Positions 46,565 through 56,182 of a stretch of DNA of 64,000 bases are shown one piece after another. The DNA lies in the NCBI RefSeq assembly GCF_029392815.1, contig NZ_CP113942.1, forward strand, positions 1,054,001 through 1,118,000, in the 5' to 3' direction. Within the stretch, counting starts at the first letter, position 1; every line of letters starts with the position of its first letter. A program made the translations under genes and the position numbers. The notes under the pieces are model-generated. The model saw only the letters and a list, made by a program, of their open reading frames with translations. It was not told where the DNA came from and made no database searches. This DNA comes from Bifidobacterium sp. ESL0682. GTDB lineage: Bacteria > Actinomycetota > Actinomycetes > Actinomycetales > Bifidobacteriaceae.

Positions 46565-47542
46565 CTACTTGAACAGTTTGGAACGGGTCAGCCACCAAGC
46601 CGCAAGACCGGTGATGACCATGGAGATGGCGATGACGATGAAGAAGCCCCAGCGCGAACCGGTGAACGGCATACCGAACATGCCGTCCTGGAAGTTCATG
46701 CCGTACATCGAGAAGATCAGCGTGGGAATGGAAAGCACGATGGAGATGATGGTGAAGATTCTCATCACGTTGTTCAGGTTGTTGGAGACGATCGAGGCGG
46801 AGGCGTCGGTCATGTTCGCGAGAACGCCGCTGTAGATGTTCGCCATCTCGATGGCCTGCTTGTTTTCGGTGATGACGTCGTCGAGCAGGTCTTCGTCTTC
46901 TGGGTACTGCTTGATGTGCGTGAGCGAGTTGAGTTTTTCGGTGACCCTCAGTTTCTCCATCACGATTTCGTTGGACTTGAGGCTGGTGGTGAAATACACC
47001 AAGGTCTTCGACAGTTCGAGCAGCTGCAGGATCTCGCGGTTCTGCATGGAATGCTGGAGCTTCAATTCAAGATTGTCTGAACTGCGGTCGATGATGCGCA
47101 GATAACGCAGGTACATGGTGGCGTTGCGGTAGAGAATCTGCAACACGAACCGTGTCTTCATATAAGTGTTGAACCCACGGATGGTGCCTTCCATGAAGGG
47201 ATGAAGCACCGGGGTGTCCTGCATGCAAACGGTGATGATCGTATGCGCGGCGACGATGATGGCGAGAGGGATGGTCTCGTAGTGGTCACGTCCGTCACGC
47301 TGCTCGACGGTGGGGATATCGACGATGATCATCGTGTAATCGTCCTCGGCATCGACGCGCGAACGTTCCTCGTCATCCAACGGGGCACGCAGATCGGCCA
47401 GATCGACACCGGTCTGGGAAGAGACGGTGGCAAGCTCGACGTCGGTTGGGTTTGACAGACAGATCCAAGAGCCGTCTTCCAGCTTGTTTATCTGTTCGAC
47501 CTGCCCATTGATCGTATTGAACATTCTCAACATGTCTGCCAC
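46565..47542 (-). CDS. corA: CorA-family magnesium/divalent-metal transporter
   Basis: A 325-residue CorA-like pentameric channel. A large cytosolic domain is followed by two C-terminal membrane helices, with the pore signature in the form YGMNF between them (IFSMYGMNFQDGMFG; family consensus GMN). The last helix (about 295-315) is followed by the basic end RSKLFK. AAAGGCGG precedes the ATG. Mg2+ is the likely ion; Co2+ or Ni2+ transport and the 2-TM CorA variant for efflux cannot be ruled out by sequence. Confidence 0.9.
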   Translation of the reverse strand: MADMLRMFNTINGQVEQINKLEDGSWICLSNPTDVELATVSSQTGVDLADLRAPLDDEERSRVDAEDDYTMIIVDIPTVEQRDGRDHYETIPLAIIVAAHTIITVCMQDTPVLHPFMEGTIRGFNTYMKTRFVLQILYRNATMYLRYLRIIDRSSDNLELKLQHSMQNREILQLLELSKTLVYFTTSLKSNEIVMEKLRVTEKLNSLTHIKQYPEDEDLLDDVITENKQAIEMANIYSGVLANMTDASASIVSNNLNNVMRIFTIISIVLSIPTLIFSMYGMNFQDGMFGMPFTGSRWGFFIVIAISMVITGLAAWWLTRSKLFK

Positions 47543-47853
47543 CCGCCTTTCGCGTTATTCGCTGTACGGTTTCCGCAGGAGACACCGGCTTGCGTGCCGA
47601 GCGTCCTGGCCACCGAAATACCTGCCATTGCGCCCCGCAAAAGCAACGTCATTCCGGATTCCTGCTGCTAACCCAAAATTCAAGGATAACCCCCAGCCGG
47701 AACTTTTGGGCCGAATTTAGCCCTTGGAGTTGCGTAATACACAAATGGCGACGGCTTTGTTTATCGGTTGCCATCTTTGATCCAATCAGAAGACGCTGAG
47801 GGCACATACCTTACGATTCTCCAATATCGAAAGGCGCACACCCGGTTACCGCC
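47543..47853. other. corA upstream region
   Basis: 311 bp with no credible gene. It holds an imperfect inverted repeat, CCCAAAATTC (47672-47681) against GAACTTTTGGG (47700-47710), that could act in corA control. I looked for an M-box magnesium riboswitch and do not recognise one. Confidence 0.4.
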
Positions 47854-48693
47854 TCAGACCGTCTCGGTGACGGGCAGCGGCTCCATCAGTTTCATGCCGG
47901 GATATCGCAGGTCCTCGGGCCCGTTGGACCAATCGGCGATCGTTGATATCGCAGGTCCTCGGTTGAATTCCGCAAGCGTCCAGTTATAGCTTCCATCGGC
48001 TTGAGCACTGGGTTTCAAGGTCGTCCAGTAGGCATTGGGAATATTGCCGAGTTCATCGATCTCGGGGTCCATACCGAGCAGCGTTTCGACCGTTGCGGCG
48101 ATGAACGACCCGTGGCTGACCAGCATCAGAGTGGTCGGGGTATCATCCTGCGCATTCTCGTTGAGCAGCTCGCATACGGCCTTCGCTCCCCTGGCACCCA
48201 CATCGGTACGCGATTCGACGTCGTATTTGGCCTCGCCACCCTGATGCGCACGCCAGGAACGATAGGCTTCGGCATCGAGCGCCTTGATTTCGGGACGCGT
48301 CATGCCTTCCCATTGCCCGAAGCTGCGCTCGCGAAGACGCTTATCGAGCGTTACCGGCAATCCGAGAATATCGGCAAAAGCATGAGCGGTCTGTGCTGCG
48401 CGGAAAAGATCGCTGGAAATCACCTTCATGTTATGCTTGGCCGCGGGTACCTTCTGGTATTCGCTGACATCGCTCTGCTCCGCTGCCTCCGGACCAGGCT
48501 GCGGCAGAAGTTCGGGCTTGCCTGCAACATTGCTGACTTTCGCCCAGTAATAGCGTTTCGCCAACTCCAAACCGGTCTGATCGACCTGCCATTGGCCGAT
48601 GATGTCGAGCGGAACATCGATCTGCCCCTGCAAGCGGTGAACGACGTTATATGACGTCCTTCCGTGCCTCAATAAAATGACTTCGTCGATCAT
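47854..48693 (-). CDS. Histidine phosphatase family protein (phosphoglycerate-mutase-like)
   Basis: A 279-residue branch-1 histidine phosphatase. VILLRHGRTSYN (RHG catalytic His) lies at residues 4-15, LQGQIDVPLDIIGQWQVDQTG follows, then SSDLFRAAQTAHAFAD, ERSFGQWEGMTRPEI and the second His in LMLVSHGSFIAATVETLLG. Substrates in this family range from sugar phosphates to nucleotides and cannot be told here. The ATG at 48693 follows GGAG; an in-frame codon at 48771 would add 26 unrelated residues. A paralogue with the same motifs lies at 57.7-58.4 kb. Confidence 0.88.
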   Translation of the reverse strand: MIDEVILLRHGRTSYNVVHRLQGQIDVPLDIIGQWQVDQTGLELAKRYYWAKVSNVAGKPELLPQPGPEAAEQSDVSEYQKVPAAKHNMKVISSDLFRAAQTAHAFADILGLPVTLDKRLRERSFGQWEGMTRPEIKALDAEAYRSWRAHQGGEAKYDVESRTDVGARGAKAVCELLNENAQDDTPTTLMLVSHGSFIAATVETLLGMDPEIDELGNIPNAYWTTLKPSAQADGSYNWTLAEFNRGPAISTIADWSNGPEDLRYPGMKLMEPLPVTETV

Positions 48694-48878
48694 ATTCGCT
48701 CCGTTTCCGGGTAGTCCCCCATCATCTGGCACACAGATATGTGCTTTCTCACTATTTTCATTGTGCCGCACCCCACCGATGAAAGGAACGCCGGAGGCCG
48801 TTCCCGTTCATCTGTACATTGCCTTTTCTGCATCATACAAAGAAAGAAAACACCGAAACATGCTGCACCATCGAATAG

Positions 48879-50017
48879 TTACTTCACGAAAAGCATCCAC
48901 ACTACCCAGAGCACCGCAATGACCGCATACGGCCAGAAATGCGCCCTGCTGATGGCGATGAACTCGCGAATGAAGGCCGTTGGCCAATAATAACCTTTGG
49001 TGTGGCTTCCCACACCGTCGGATTTGAGCCCCAGTTCGCGGGCATATTCGCCGGCACGGAACACATGGTAATCGCTGGTGACCACGGCGACACGGTAGGG
49101 ACACGACCTCCGATCCTTCATCCGTTCGACACGATCTGATCGGTGTTCGGCAATCGCCGATGACGACAGAGACTTCGGCGAATCGCCGACATCCGATGCT
49201 GTAGATTCGTTGTCGCCAGAAGACAGGATATGAGCCGATTGAGTCGCGTTGCTTCTTGCGTCCATGATTACTTTGGAATTGCGCAGGTTCTCAAAGGTGG
49301 TCGTGGACTGGTCCTCCTTGAGAATCGAGCTGGCCGGCACGCCTCTTTCCTCAATCAGGTACCGTTTCATGGCCTCAGCCTCGCTGATTTGCTCGTCAGC
49401 CCCTTGCCCTCCGGAAACGACGAACATGTCCTTCCCCCTTGTCGTTTCCATAAATCAACGGCTTTGTCAATTCTTCCTCGCAACAGCGGAGTCGGCTTCG
49501 TTCCCTGCAGCCCGGCACCGAGAATGACGATGTAGTCGTATCTTCTGCGTCGTGGAAGAATCCGGTAAATCGTGGAGTACGCGAGCAACGCCGCGAAGGT
49601 GAAGAAGAACCAGAGGCCTTCCAAAACGATGAGAAGGCCGATACCTTTGCCCCAGCGAGGCGCGTGGAAATAAACAGTCAACGGATACACGACCATGCAA
49701 GCCATCATCACGACGGCCAGCAATGCGGGCAAAACGGTCGAAAGCGCAAAGCCTTCGTGCCTGACGACAACAACGGTATTGATCAGCAGAAAGCTGACGA
49801 CAATAACCGGCGCGAACACAGCTACCAGCATAATGGGGATGAATGCCCAATCCCGCCAGAAATCAAGCAACAACGCGCTTGACAGACACAGTACGAACGC
49901 AGCAAGCCATACGGCGTTTCGGAAGCGCCGAGGTTCTTGAATAACCGACACCACCAGCAACAGGCCGAACACCGCACTCGGCCCATACAGCAGCGCGATC
50001 TGCCACCAATCGGTCAT
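48879..50017 (-). CDS. YdcF-like DUF218 membrane protein (frameshifted as sequenced)
   Basis: Restored length ~379 residues. About five membrane helices in the first 190 residues, then the DUF218 domain: YDYIVILGAGLQGTKPTPLLRGRIDKAVDLWKRQGG joined, after one added base at 49432-49433, to KDMFVVSGGQGADEQISEAEAMKRYLIEERGVP, then EDQSTTTFENLRNSK and VAVVTSDYHVFRAGEYARELGL. The family (SanA/ElyC/YdcF) acts in envelope processes. A final helix (about 355-377) closes the protein. A ~45-residue Ser/Asp-rich insertion sits in the middle of the domain. The ATG at 50017 follows GAGGGG. Confidence 0.82.
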
Positions 50018-50103
50018 ACTGTTCCCCCTCATCGTGGGCCTGGCCTGGTGTTGGTATCGTTCAGGAACCGCATCCTGATATGGCTTGGAGAAAAGAAGGT
50101 ATG

Positions 50104-50138
50104 AAAAAGGCCGAAAACTTGATGAGAAGTTTTCGGCC
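50104..50138 (-). terminator. Rho-independent terminator of tRNA-Ala
   Basis: GGCCGAAAACTT (50109-50120) pairs perfectly with AAGTTTTCGGCC (50127-50138); TTTTTCAT follows on the minus strand. Confidence 0.9.
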
Positions 50139-50144
50139 AACCTG

Positions 50145-50217
50145 TGGAGCTAGGGAGATTCGAACTCCCGACCCCCTCCATGCCATGGAGATGCGCTACC
50201 AGCTGCGCCATAGCCCC
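50145..50217 (-). tRNA. tRNA-Ala (GGC)
   Basis: A 73-nt cloverleaf on the minus strand: acceptor GGGGCTA/TAGCTCC with discriminator A, anticodon loop ATGGCAT (anticodon GGC), T-arm GGGAGTTCGAACTCTCC type. CCA is not encoded. Confidence 0.96.
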
Positions 50218-50467
50218 GGTCTTGTTTATTTATCAGCTCCTTGCGAAGCCTTAGATACTTTACAACAAACTTGCCAGATGACAAAACCGGCGTGTCGCCC
50301 AATGTTCCAAAATCCTTCAGACCCCTCAAATACCAACGAAACTGAGCCATCTGGTACCGTCACATACGCTTATCAATGCGCCGTCACACGTTGATGGGCA
50401 GGAACGAATGTTCACATTCATCCCTGCCCATCACGTTGTCCACGGAACGATCGCCTATTCCACGCGC

Positions 50468-51734
50468 TTATTTTCCAGTCGAATGACTGGAGCCGGTACC
50501 ACCTTTGGACGTTCCGGATTGGCTGCCGGAAGTCGAACCATTGGTGGTGGAACCATTCGAGCCTGAGCCTGTTCCCGTTCCTGTACCGGTCGACTCTCCA
50601 GCAGACCCGGAATCCGTGCTGCTACTGCCGCTATGGGAAGTGTCGGTGGAACTGCTTCCGGAATGGCCGGATTCAGAATTTCCGTTGCTGCCAGTCGTGC
50701 TTGAATTACCACTGCTCGACGTGTCAGAACCTGAGCCAGTTCCGGAACTAGAACCGGAGCTAGAACCAGAAGCGGTCCCCGTACCGTTCCCGGTCGTCGA
50801 GGAACCAGATCCACTTGACGTATCGGAATTCCCTGTTGAACCGGAATTGCTTTTGCCAGTGGAACCATTCTGCTGGTTGCTGCTGTCGGTATTCTGGCTG
50901 TCTTGTGTGGAAGTGCGGCCAGAATCATCGCTTTGCTGTTTCGGAGTTTTGGTGCTCGAATTGGTGACGATGTTACGCACCACGTCATCGGTACCTTGCC
51001 CCTTGGTGACTACCGAGATAATACCTGCCGTCACGCCTACAGCCACCAAGGCGCTGACTACCGCCACAATAACGGCGACGCGCTTGTAACGCTTCTGACG
51101 CGAGGACTCAAAGGTATGAATATGCCCGTCATGCTGCCCCGGCCCTTTGAGCTTGGTTGGCGAGGCAACAGCCTTCCCGGGTTCGCCGTTGTTCACAGGC
51201 GACATCACAGTGGTTTTGCCCGAAGCAGGCAGCTTCATGGCCTGAGTGGCACCGGAATCGCCGTTCCCCCGTTTTTGACATCGCCTTTGGCAGAGACCAA
51301 AGCCTTGGTCGCATCTTTTTTGCTGTTTTCAGGCTCCTTCTTGCCGGTCTTCGCCAACGCGGCCAGACTCGAGGAAGTGCCGTCCAAACGCAATGTAGAC
51401 GTGCCGTGGGCCAGAGGCGAGACAACGTCCGCATTCAACTGTCCATGATGCTGTGCATCAGAGCCGATGACTCGGGTCCTGTCGTCCGCTTCGGAGCCTC
51501 GAGCTATTTCATCCTCAGGCTCATCGCCAGGAGTGCCTTCCTGGAATTTTTTCCGGATTCATTGAGCACATTCTGATAGATCTGCGAGGCGACCGCCGAG
51601 ACGATGGAACCGACTGCCACACCGATTACCGAACCCGCAATGCCGATTTTTGCCGACAACAGGAACGAAGTGACCGCAGCAAGCGCGCCGGCTATGATCT
51701 GCGAGACCGAAATTCCCTTGAAAAAATTCTTCAT
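50468..51734 (-). CDS. Membrane protein with glycine-zipper start and long Ser/Thr/Gly tail (two frameshifts as sequenced)
   Basis: Three open segments join into one ~422-residue protein if one base is added at a T6 run (51547-51552, plus strand) and one at a C5 run (51266-51270). Then: an N-terminal hydrophobic, glycine-spaced region (about 10-50, IIAGALAAVTSFLLSAKIGIAGSVIGVAVGSIVSAV), an acidic then basic cytosolic-looking middle, a second membrane helix (AVIVAVVSALVAVGVTAGIISVV, about 215-240) after RQKRYKRV, and a ~170-residue tail made almost only of Ser, Thr, Gly and Asn. The tail should be outside the cell and may span the wall. No conserved domain or sortase motif is seen. The single-gene reading is an inference from both joints. 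Confidence 0.6.
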
Positions 51735-51886
51735 GGTCCCCAAGATTAACGAACCTGATTGAAGAAAGCTGGAAAGTAGACGAAACCTTGCTGAACGCTT
51801 ACAGATTTTGGCTGTGAGCCAATGAATTCCGCATTATATTCACGCCAGATGTGCAAATCAGCCCCGATAAACGAGCGAGTCCAGTA

Positions 51887-52957
51887 TCAGTGTTTGACAT
51901 GGTCGATTGCCCAGTCCTCCATACAGCGTACGGCGTTAACAATGATGGAACGGCGCAAAATGGACATGAGCACGGCAAGGAAAATGAAGGCAAAACCGAT
52001 CAACGTGGTCAGGCGCAACTGCGTGCCCCAGAAGACGACGGAGAAGAACTCCGAGAACAGACTTTCCGTGCACATCACGATCGAAGCCGACGATGCTGAG
52101 ACATGGGCCAGGCCGATGTTCTGCATGATCTGCGCCAACGTGGTGGCTCCGAGGAAAAGATAGAGGAAACTGACGATGATCTTCGGCTCCAGCCATGAGG
52201 CATCGGGCGCAGGTTCGGTGAACAGCGCCCCGACAAAGAATAGAATGGCCGCCACGGCGAATTGTGCAAAGGTGATGGCGATGGCGTTGAATTTCTTCGA
52301 GTAGACACCCAGATAGGTGAGATTGAAGGAGAACACGATCGCGCAGCCGACGGTGAGGATATCGCCAAGCGACAACGACAGCGAAAGCCCGCCCGGTTTC
52401 AGAGCCACGAATCCCACGCCGACCAGGCAAATCACACCGGCGATGATATTGACATTATGAGGACGGTTCCTGCTGACGCACCATGAAGCGAACGGCGTCA
52501 ACACGCAATAGACGGCGGTCAGAAACGCGCTGCGACCCGGATCGATGGTCAGCAGACCTTTGGTTTGCAACACCATCGTGCCCCAATAGGTGCCGCCGAC
52601 GAAGATTGCCGGCAGGATCATCGACCTGTTCAACGAGGGAATGATGGTCCTATGGAAAAGGACAAGCATCACGAGGCATGCCCCGGCGGTGCGCATGGTC
52701 ATCATCCACTGAGGCGGTATCGCCGTCATCGTGATCTTCGATACCAGATAGCTGCCACCCCACAGCGCGGCGCAGCCAAGCAGCATAAGACGGGCCAGAT
52801 TGGGCGGAAAATTGCGGGAAAGACGACTGCGCAAGCCGGGGAAACCTCGACGTGCGGCACCGGTTTCTGTCACAGATGAATGCTCTTCAGACGAAAAAGC
52901 CACGTGACTCTTATCCTCGAGCATCTCCGACGTGTTGGCATCGTTACCAGCAGCCAT
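51887..52957 (-). CDS. EamA/DMT-family transporter
   Basis: A 356-residue protein with ten membrane helices in two EamA repeats after a ~55-residue hydrophilic N-terminus. The first repeat starts LMLLGCAALWGGSYLVSKI with the family GxxF/Y pattern, PQWMMTMRTAGACLVML; the second contains DILTVGCAIVFSFNLTYLGVY and the end SASSASIVMCTESLFSEFFSVVFWG, the typical last-pair motif (E in the ninth helix). Members export or import metabolites, often amino acids or drugs; the substrate is unknown. The ATG at 52957 has AAAGG upstream. Confidence 0.88.
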   Translation of the reverse strand: MAAGNDANTSEMLEDKSHVAFSSEEHSSVTETGAARRGFPGLRSRLSRNFPPNLARLMLLGCAALWGGSYLVSKITMTAIPPQWMMTMRTAGACLVMLVLFHRTIIPSLNRSMILPAIFVGGTYWGTMVLQTKGLLTIDPGRSAFLTAVYCVLTPFASWCVSRNRPHNVNIIAGVICLVGVGFVALKPGGLSLSLSLGDILTVGCAIVFSFNLTYLGVYSKKFNAIAITFAQFAVAAILFFVGALFTEPAPDASWLEPKIIVSFLYLFLGATTLAQIMQNIGLAHVSASSASIVMCTESLFSEFFSVVFWGTQLRLTTLIGFAFIFLAVLMSILRRSIIVNAVRCMEDWAIDHVKH

Positions 52958-53384
52958 GTTAGCCTTTCTCTCTCGGCTCTTGTCTAAAGGCGATATAACA
53001 CACGAACCGGTGCCGGTCACGTTTCTCTTCATGTCCGACACCTGCACCACACGCAGCCATGTCACGCCAATAGGCATTCAAACCATTTCCATTGATATCT
53101 AAACTAAGCCATTGCCTTTCCACGACACGCTTAGAATCACAACGAAACAGCTCCCACTCGCACATTTCACGCGTTGGTTACATTTTTGCGCAGTTGAAGC
53201 CCGTTGAGCACAAAAACAGAGCTGCAAACAGTTGGCGAAATCAACACGTTCAAACACCGAAGATCGTAAGCAAACAATCGCGAGACTCGCGGTGAGTAAG
53301 GTCACACGATTCTATTAGTGAACGCAGGCATGAGGAAGTAAGATGAAAGCGTATAGCAAGCAGTTCGAACGAAAGGACAGCATC

Positions 53385-53789
53385 ATGGCAACTCTTACCC
53401 CGGAAATGAAGGAATTCATCAACAACAATCTCGCGTGGATCGCCACCGTCAGCAAGGAAGGCCAGCTCGACCTCGGCCCGAAGATGTCGATGTTCGTGCT
53501 TGACGACAACCACCTCGCCTATCACGAGCGCACCGCCGGCCAGCACTACAAGAACCTCGAAGACGGCAGCCCGCTCGTCGTCAGCTTCGCCAACCTTGAG
53601 GAAAAGAAGGGCTACCGCTTCCGCGGCAACGTGACCCTGCATTCCGACGATGCCATCTATGATGAGCAGGTCAAGGTTGCCGAGCAGAACGGCACCAAGA
53701 AGCCGGCTGTCATCCCCGTGCTCGAGATCACCGAGATTCAGGATCTCTCTGCCGGCGCCAAGGCTGGCACCACCATCAGCAAGGACTGA
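53385..53789 (+). CDS. Pyridoxamine 5'-phosphate oxidase-like FMN-binding protein
   Basis: A 134-residue split-barrel flavin-binding protein. It has the family start LTPEMKEFINNNLAWIATVSKEGQLDLGPKMSMFVLDD (first strand and substrate loop), LAYHERTAGQHYKNLEDGSPLVVSFANLEEKKGYRFRGNVTLH, the FMN contact region. Strong codon bias suggests high expression. Relatives reduce or oxidise small molecules or act on heme or F420-type cofactors; the real substrate is unknown. The start at 53385 follows AAAGGA; the gene has its own terminator. Confidence 0.83.
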   Translation: MATLTPEMKEFINNNLAWIATVSKEGQLDLGPKMSMFVLDDNHLAYHERTAGQHYKNLEDGSPLVVSFANLEEKKGYRFRGNVTLHSDDAIYDEQVKVAEQNGTKKPAVIPVLEITEIQDLSAGAKAGTTISKD

Positions 53790-53828
53790 TTGGATAGGTT
53801 ATAGGTCTCTTTTTCTCCTTTCAACAAC

Positions 53829-53866
53829 AAAATTGAGGGTTCCAGATAATGGGGCCCTCAATTTTT
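53829..53866 (+). terminator. Rho-independent terminator
   Basis: AAATTGAGGG (53830-53839) pairs with CCCTCAATTT (53855-53864) and TTTATTC follows. Confidence 0.87.
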
Positions 53867-54142
53867 ATTCACTGGTCTTCGCTCTGACCACTATGTAAAA
53901 TTCAATGAAATGCACTGCAACGTTAGACCAGAAAACTCGCATCTTGATTCAAATCATCACTCCATTCAGCATTAAGCCATAAACTCCATCGAAAATATAA
54001 ATTGTCTTGCTTATGTATCAATATGTTCACGTAGTTTTTGTGTAGTTTGTAGTATTTGTGGTAGTTGTGCTTTGCCGGGTTTCCTAGGGGTTTGACATCT
54101 GCAAACCAAACCTCACGCCGTAAGCGTGCCTGGAGGAGCTCA
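53867..54142. repeat. AT-rich gap with degenerate GTAGTTTGT-type repeats
   Basis: No credible gene. From about 54031 to 54080 the sequence repeats GTAGTTTTTG, GTAGTTTG, TAGTATTTG, GGTAGTTG with small changes. It may be the leader of the next gene or simple sequence drift. Confidence 0.45.
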
Positions 54143-54835
54143 ATGTGCAGTAAATTCTCGATTGATCTCGATTGGGACTCAATCGGCCAGAATTTTGGAA
54201 TCGACGAAAGCAATATTTCAAGGGACACCCTTCCCAGCCGGACGTTTTTGGTCAAGCCCAAACAGAGTATCGGGCTCATCGCTCAAGGCAAGGACGGCAC
54301 CAGACATCTGCGCGGTGCAAGCTGGTCTTTGATACCCCGTGCCAGCGCCACAGACAACCTGTCTTATTCCACCCACAACGCCCGAATTGAGTCCGCAGGA
54401 TTCCGGGCCATCTATTGCGAGTCGCTTGCCCACATGCGCGCCATCATCCCCGCTTCCGGCTATTTCGAACCACATAACCGTCGCCCTTTCTATTTCCATG
54501 CCCCGGATGATCAGGTCCTTGCAATAGCCGGCTTGTATTCCTGGTGGCGTCAGACACCGTCGTCGCCTTGGAGGTTGACCGCAACCATGATGACCTGTGC
54601 GGCCAGTGGCGGAGCAGCGACAATCCACAATCGCATGCCGTTGCTGATATCGGCGAATATGAGGGACCAATGGCTCGACCCACACCAAGACGGCTCATCC
54701 ATTCTTGATGCGGTACACAAATCAGGAGAACGTCTTTCCCAACGTCTTGAATTCCATGAGGTGGCGCATATTTCCGGTGATGGGCCACATATCATCAAAC
54801 CGGTGAGTGAAGACTCTCCGGCAAGTCTTTTCTAG
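54143..54835 (+). CDS. SRAP-domain protein (SOS response-associated peptidase, YedK-like)
   Basis: A 230-residue SRAP protein. The catalytic Cys is residue 2 (MCSKFS), exposed after Met removal, and crosslinks to abasic sites in single-stranded DNA. Other active-site residues are in place: Asn in THNARIES, Glu in IIPASGYFEPH and His in TIHNRMPLLI. GGAGGAG lies upstream of this ATG, and any longer start would bury the Cys, which fixes the N-terminus. The stretch RPFYFHAPDDQVLAIAGLYSWW matches the family core. It is not in a visible SOS cluster. Confidence 0.92.
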   Translation: MCSKFSIDLDWDSIGQNFGIDESNISRDTLPSRTFLVKPKQSIGLIAQGKDGTRHLRGASWSLIPRASATDNLSYSTHNARIESAGFRAIYCESLAHMRAIIPASGYFEPHNRRPFYFHAPDDQVLAIAGLYSWWRQTPSSPWRLTATMMTCAASGGAATIHNRMPLLISANMRDQWLDPHQDGSSILDAVHKSGERLSQRLEFHEVAHISGDGPHIIKPVSEDSPASLF

Positions 54836-55012
54836 CCGTTATGAAACCCGCGATTCCTTCCGCAATGGTTCACGATACTTCTCGATAAGCCGAACCCCAC
54901 GCTACGTTGCATTATGAGAGACAATGAGCGTAGCGGTTGACCGGTCATGCCTAAACGCAATGAGGTCAGCCAATCATATACACAGGTACCACAACAAAAG
55001 GACTATGAAACC

Positions 55013-55972
55013 ATGACAGCAAACCGTATCAACGTAGGCAATAGCGATCTGAAAGTATTCCCATTGGTCCTTGGCGGCAACACCTTCGGCTGGACCAGCG
55101 ACGACAAGACCAGCGACGCCGTGCTCGACAAGTACGTCGAGGCAGGCGGCAATTTCGTGGACACGGCCGACGTCTATTCGGCGTGGGTCCCCGGCCATTC
55201 CGGCGGCGAATCGGAAATCGTGCTTGGCCGTTGGCTCGCCACGCGTAAAAACCGCAACGATATGGTCATCGCCACCAAAGTCAGCGAACATCCTCAGTAT
55301 TCAGGACTTTCGGCCAAGAACATCGCTGCAGCCGCCGATGAATCCCTGTTGCGTCTCGGAACCGATTACATCGACCTCTATTACGCACATTTCGACGACG
55401 AGAAGACACCGCTTGAGGAAACCGTTGCAGCCTTCGACAAGCTGGTCAAGTCGGGCAAGGTGCGCGCCATCGGCCTTTCCAATTATTCGGCCGACCGCAT
55501 CGAGGAATGGTTCAAGATCGCCCGCGAGAACGGCTATGCCCTGCCCGTCGCCCTTGAGCCGCAATACAATCTCGTCGCCCGTGGCAACTATGAGAAGACA
55601 CTGGCTCCCGTAGCCAAGCGCGAACAGCTGTCGGTATTCCCCTATTTCGCACTGGCCGCAGGCTTCTTGACCGGCAAATACCGTTCTGCCGCCGATGCCG
55701 AAGGCAAGGCGCGCCAAGGCATGGTCGCCGATTATCTCACGCCTGACGGCTTCGCACTGATCGATGCGCTCGACAAGGTGGCCAAGGCTCACAATGTCGC
55801 CATCGCCACCGTCTCGCTGGCCTGGCTGCGTCATCGCCCGCAGGTCGCCGCGCCCATCGTCTCCGCCCGTATTCCCGAGCAGCTGCCTGATCTGCTGGCT
55901 TCCAGCACGCTCACGTTGAGCGATGCCGAGGTCGACGCACTTAACAAGGCTTCCGAGCCGTTTACCAAGTAA
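55013..55972 (+). CDS. Aldo/keto reductase
   Basis: A 319-residue TIM-barrel NADPH oxidoreductase. The catalytic tetrad can be seen: Asp in NFVDTADVYSAW (with Tyr four residues on), Lys in MVIATKVSEHP and His in LYYAHFDDEKTP; VRAIGLSNYSADRI and IATVSLAWLRHRPQVAAPIVSARI (NADP site) follow. GGESEIVLGRWL is typical of the YajO/GSP69-like branch. Strong codon bias. Substrate unknown. The ATG at 55013 follows AAAGGA at long spacing. A terminator follows. Confidence 0.92.
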   Translation: MTANRINVGNSDLKVFPLVLGGNTFGWTSDDKTSDAVLDKYVEAGGNFVDTADVYSAWVPGHSGGESEIVLGRWLATRKNRNDMVIATKVSEHPQYSGLSAKNIAAAADESLLRLGTDYIDLYYAHFDDEKTPLEETVAAFDKLVKSGKVRAIGLSNYSADRIEEWFKIARENGYALPVALEPQYNLVARGNYEKTLAPVAKREQLSVFPYFALAAGFLTGKYRSAADAEGKARQGMVADYLTPDGFALIDALDKVAKAHNVAIATVSLAWLRHRPQVAAPIVSARIPEQLPDLLASSTLTLSDAEVDALNKASEPFTK

Positions 55973-56017
55973 TCTCGATTCATAAGCGACTTCAGTCGTT
56001 TTAAACAGATAACACTA

Positions 56018-56055
56018 TTCCCATCCTGATTTCATAATCATGGATGGGAATTTTT
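56018..56055 (+). terminator. Rho-independent terminator of the aldo/keto reductase gene
   Basis: TTCCCATCC (56018-56026) pairs with GGATGGGAA (56042-56050), followed by TTTTT. Confidence 0.88.
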
Positions 56056-56182
56056 CATGCCTCTGAACGATATTCACTTCAACTATTACGGGAAGCCTCA
56101 GATCAACAAATAAAGATTCCGCAACCGTCCCATGGGACCATTTCAGGATTACTTATATCGCCGATACCACCGTCAACAACGG

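Noticed and set aside
47543-47853. M-box magnesium riboswitch before corA
   Set aside because: Only one imperfect inverted repeat is present; none of the conserved M-box segments is recognised.
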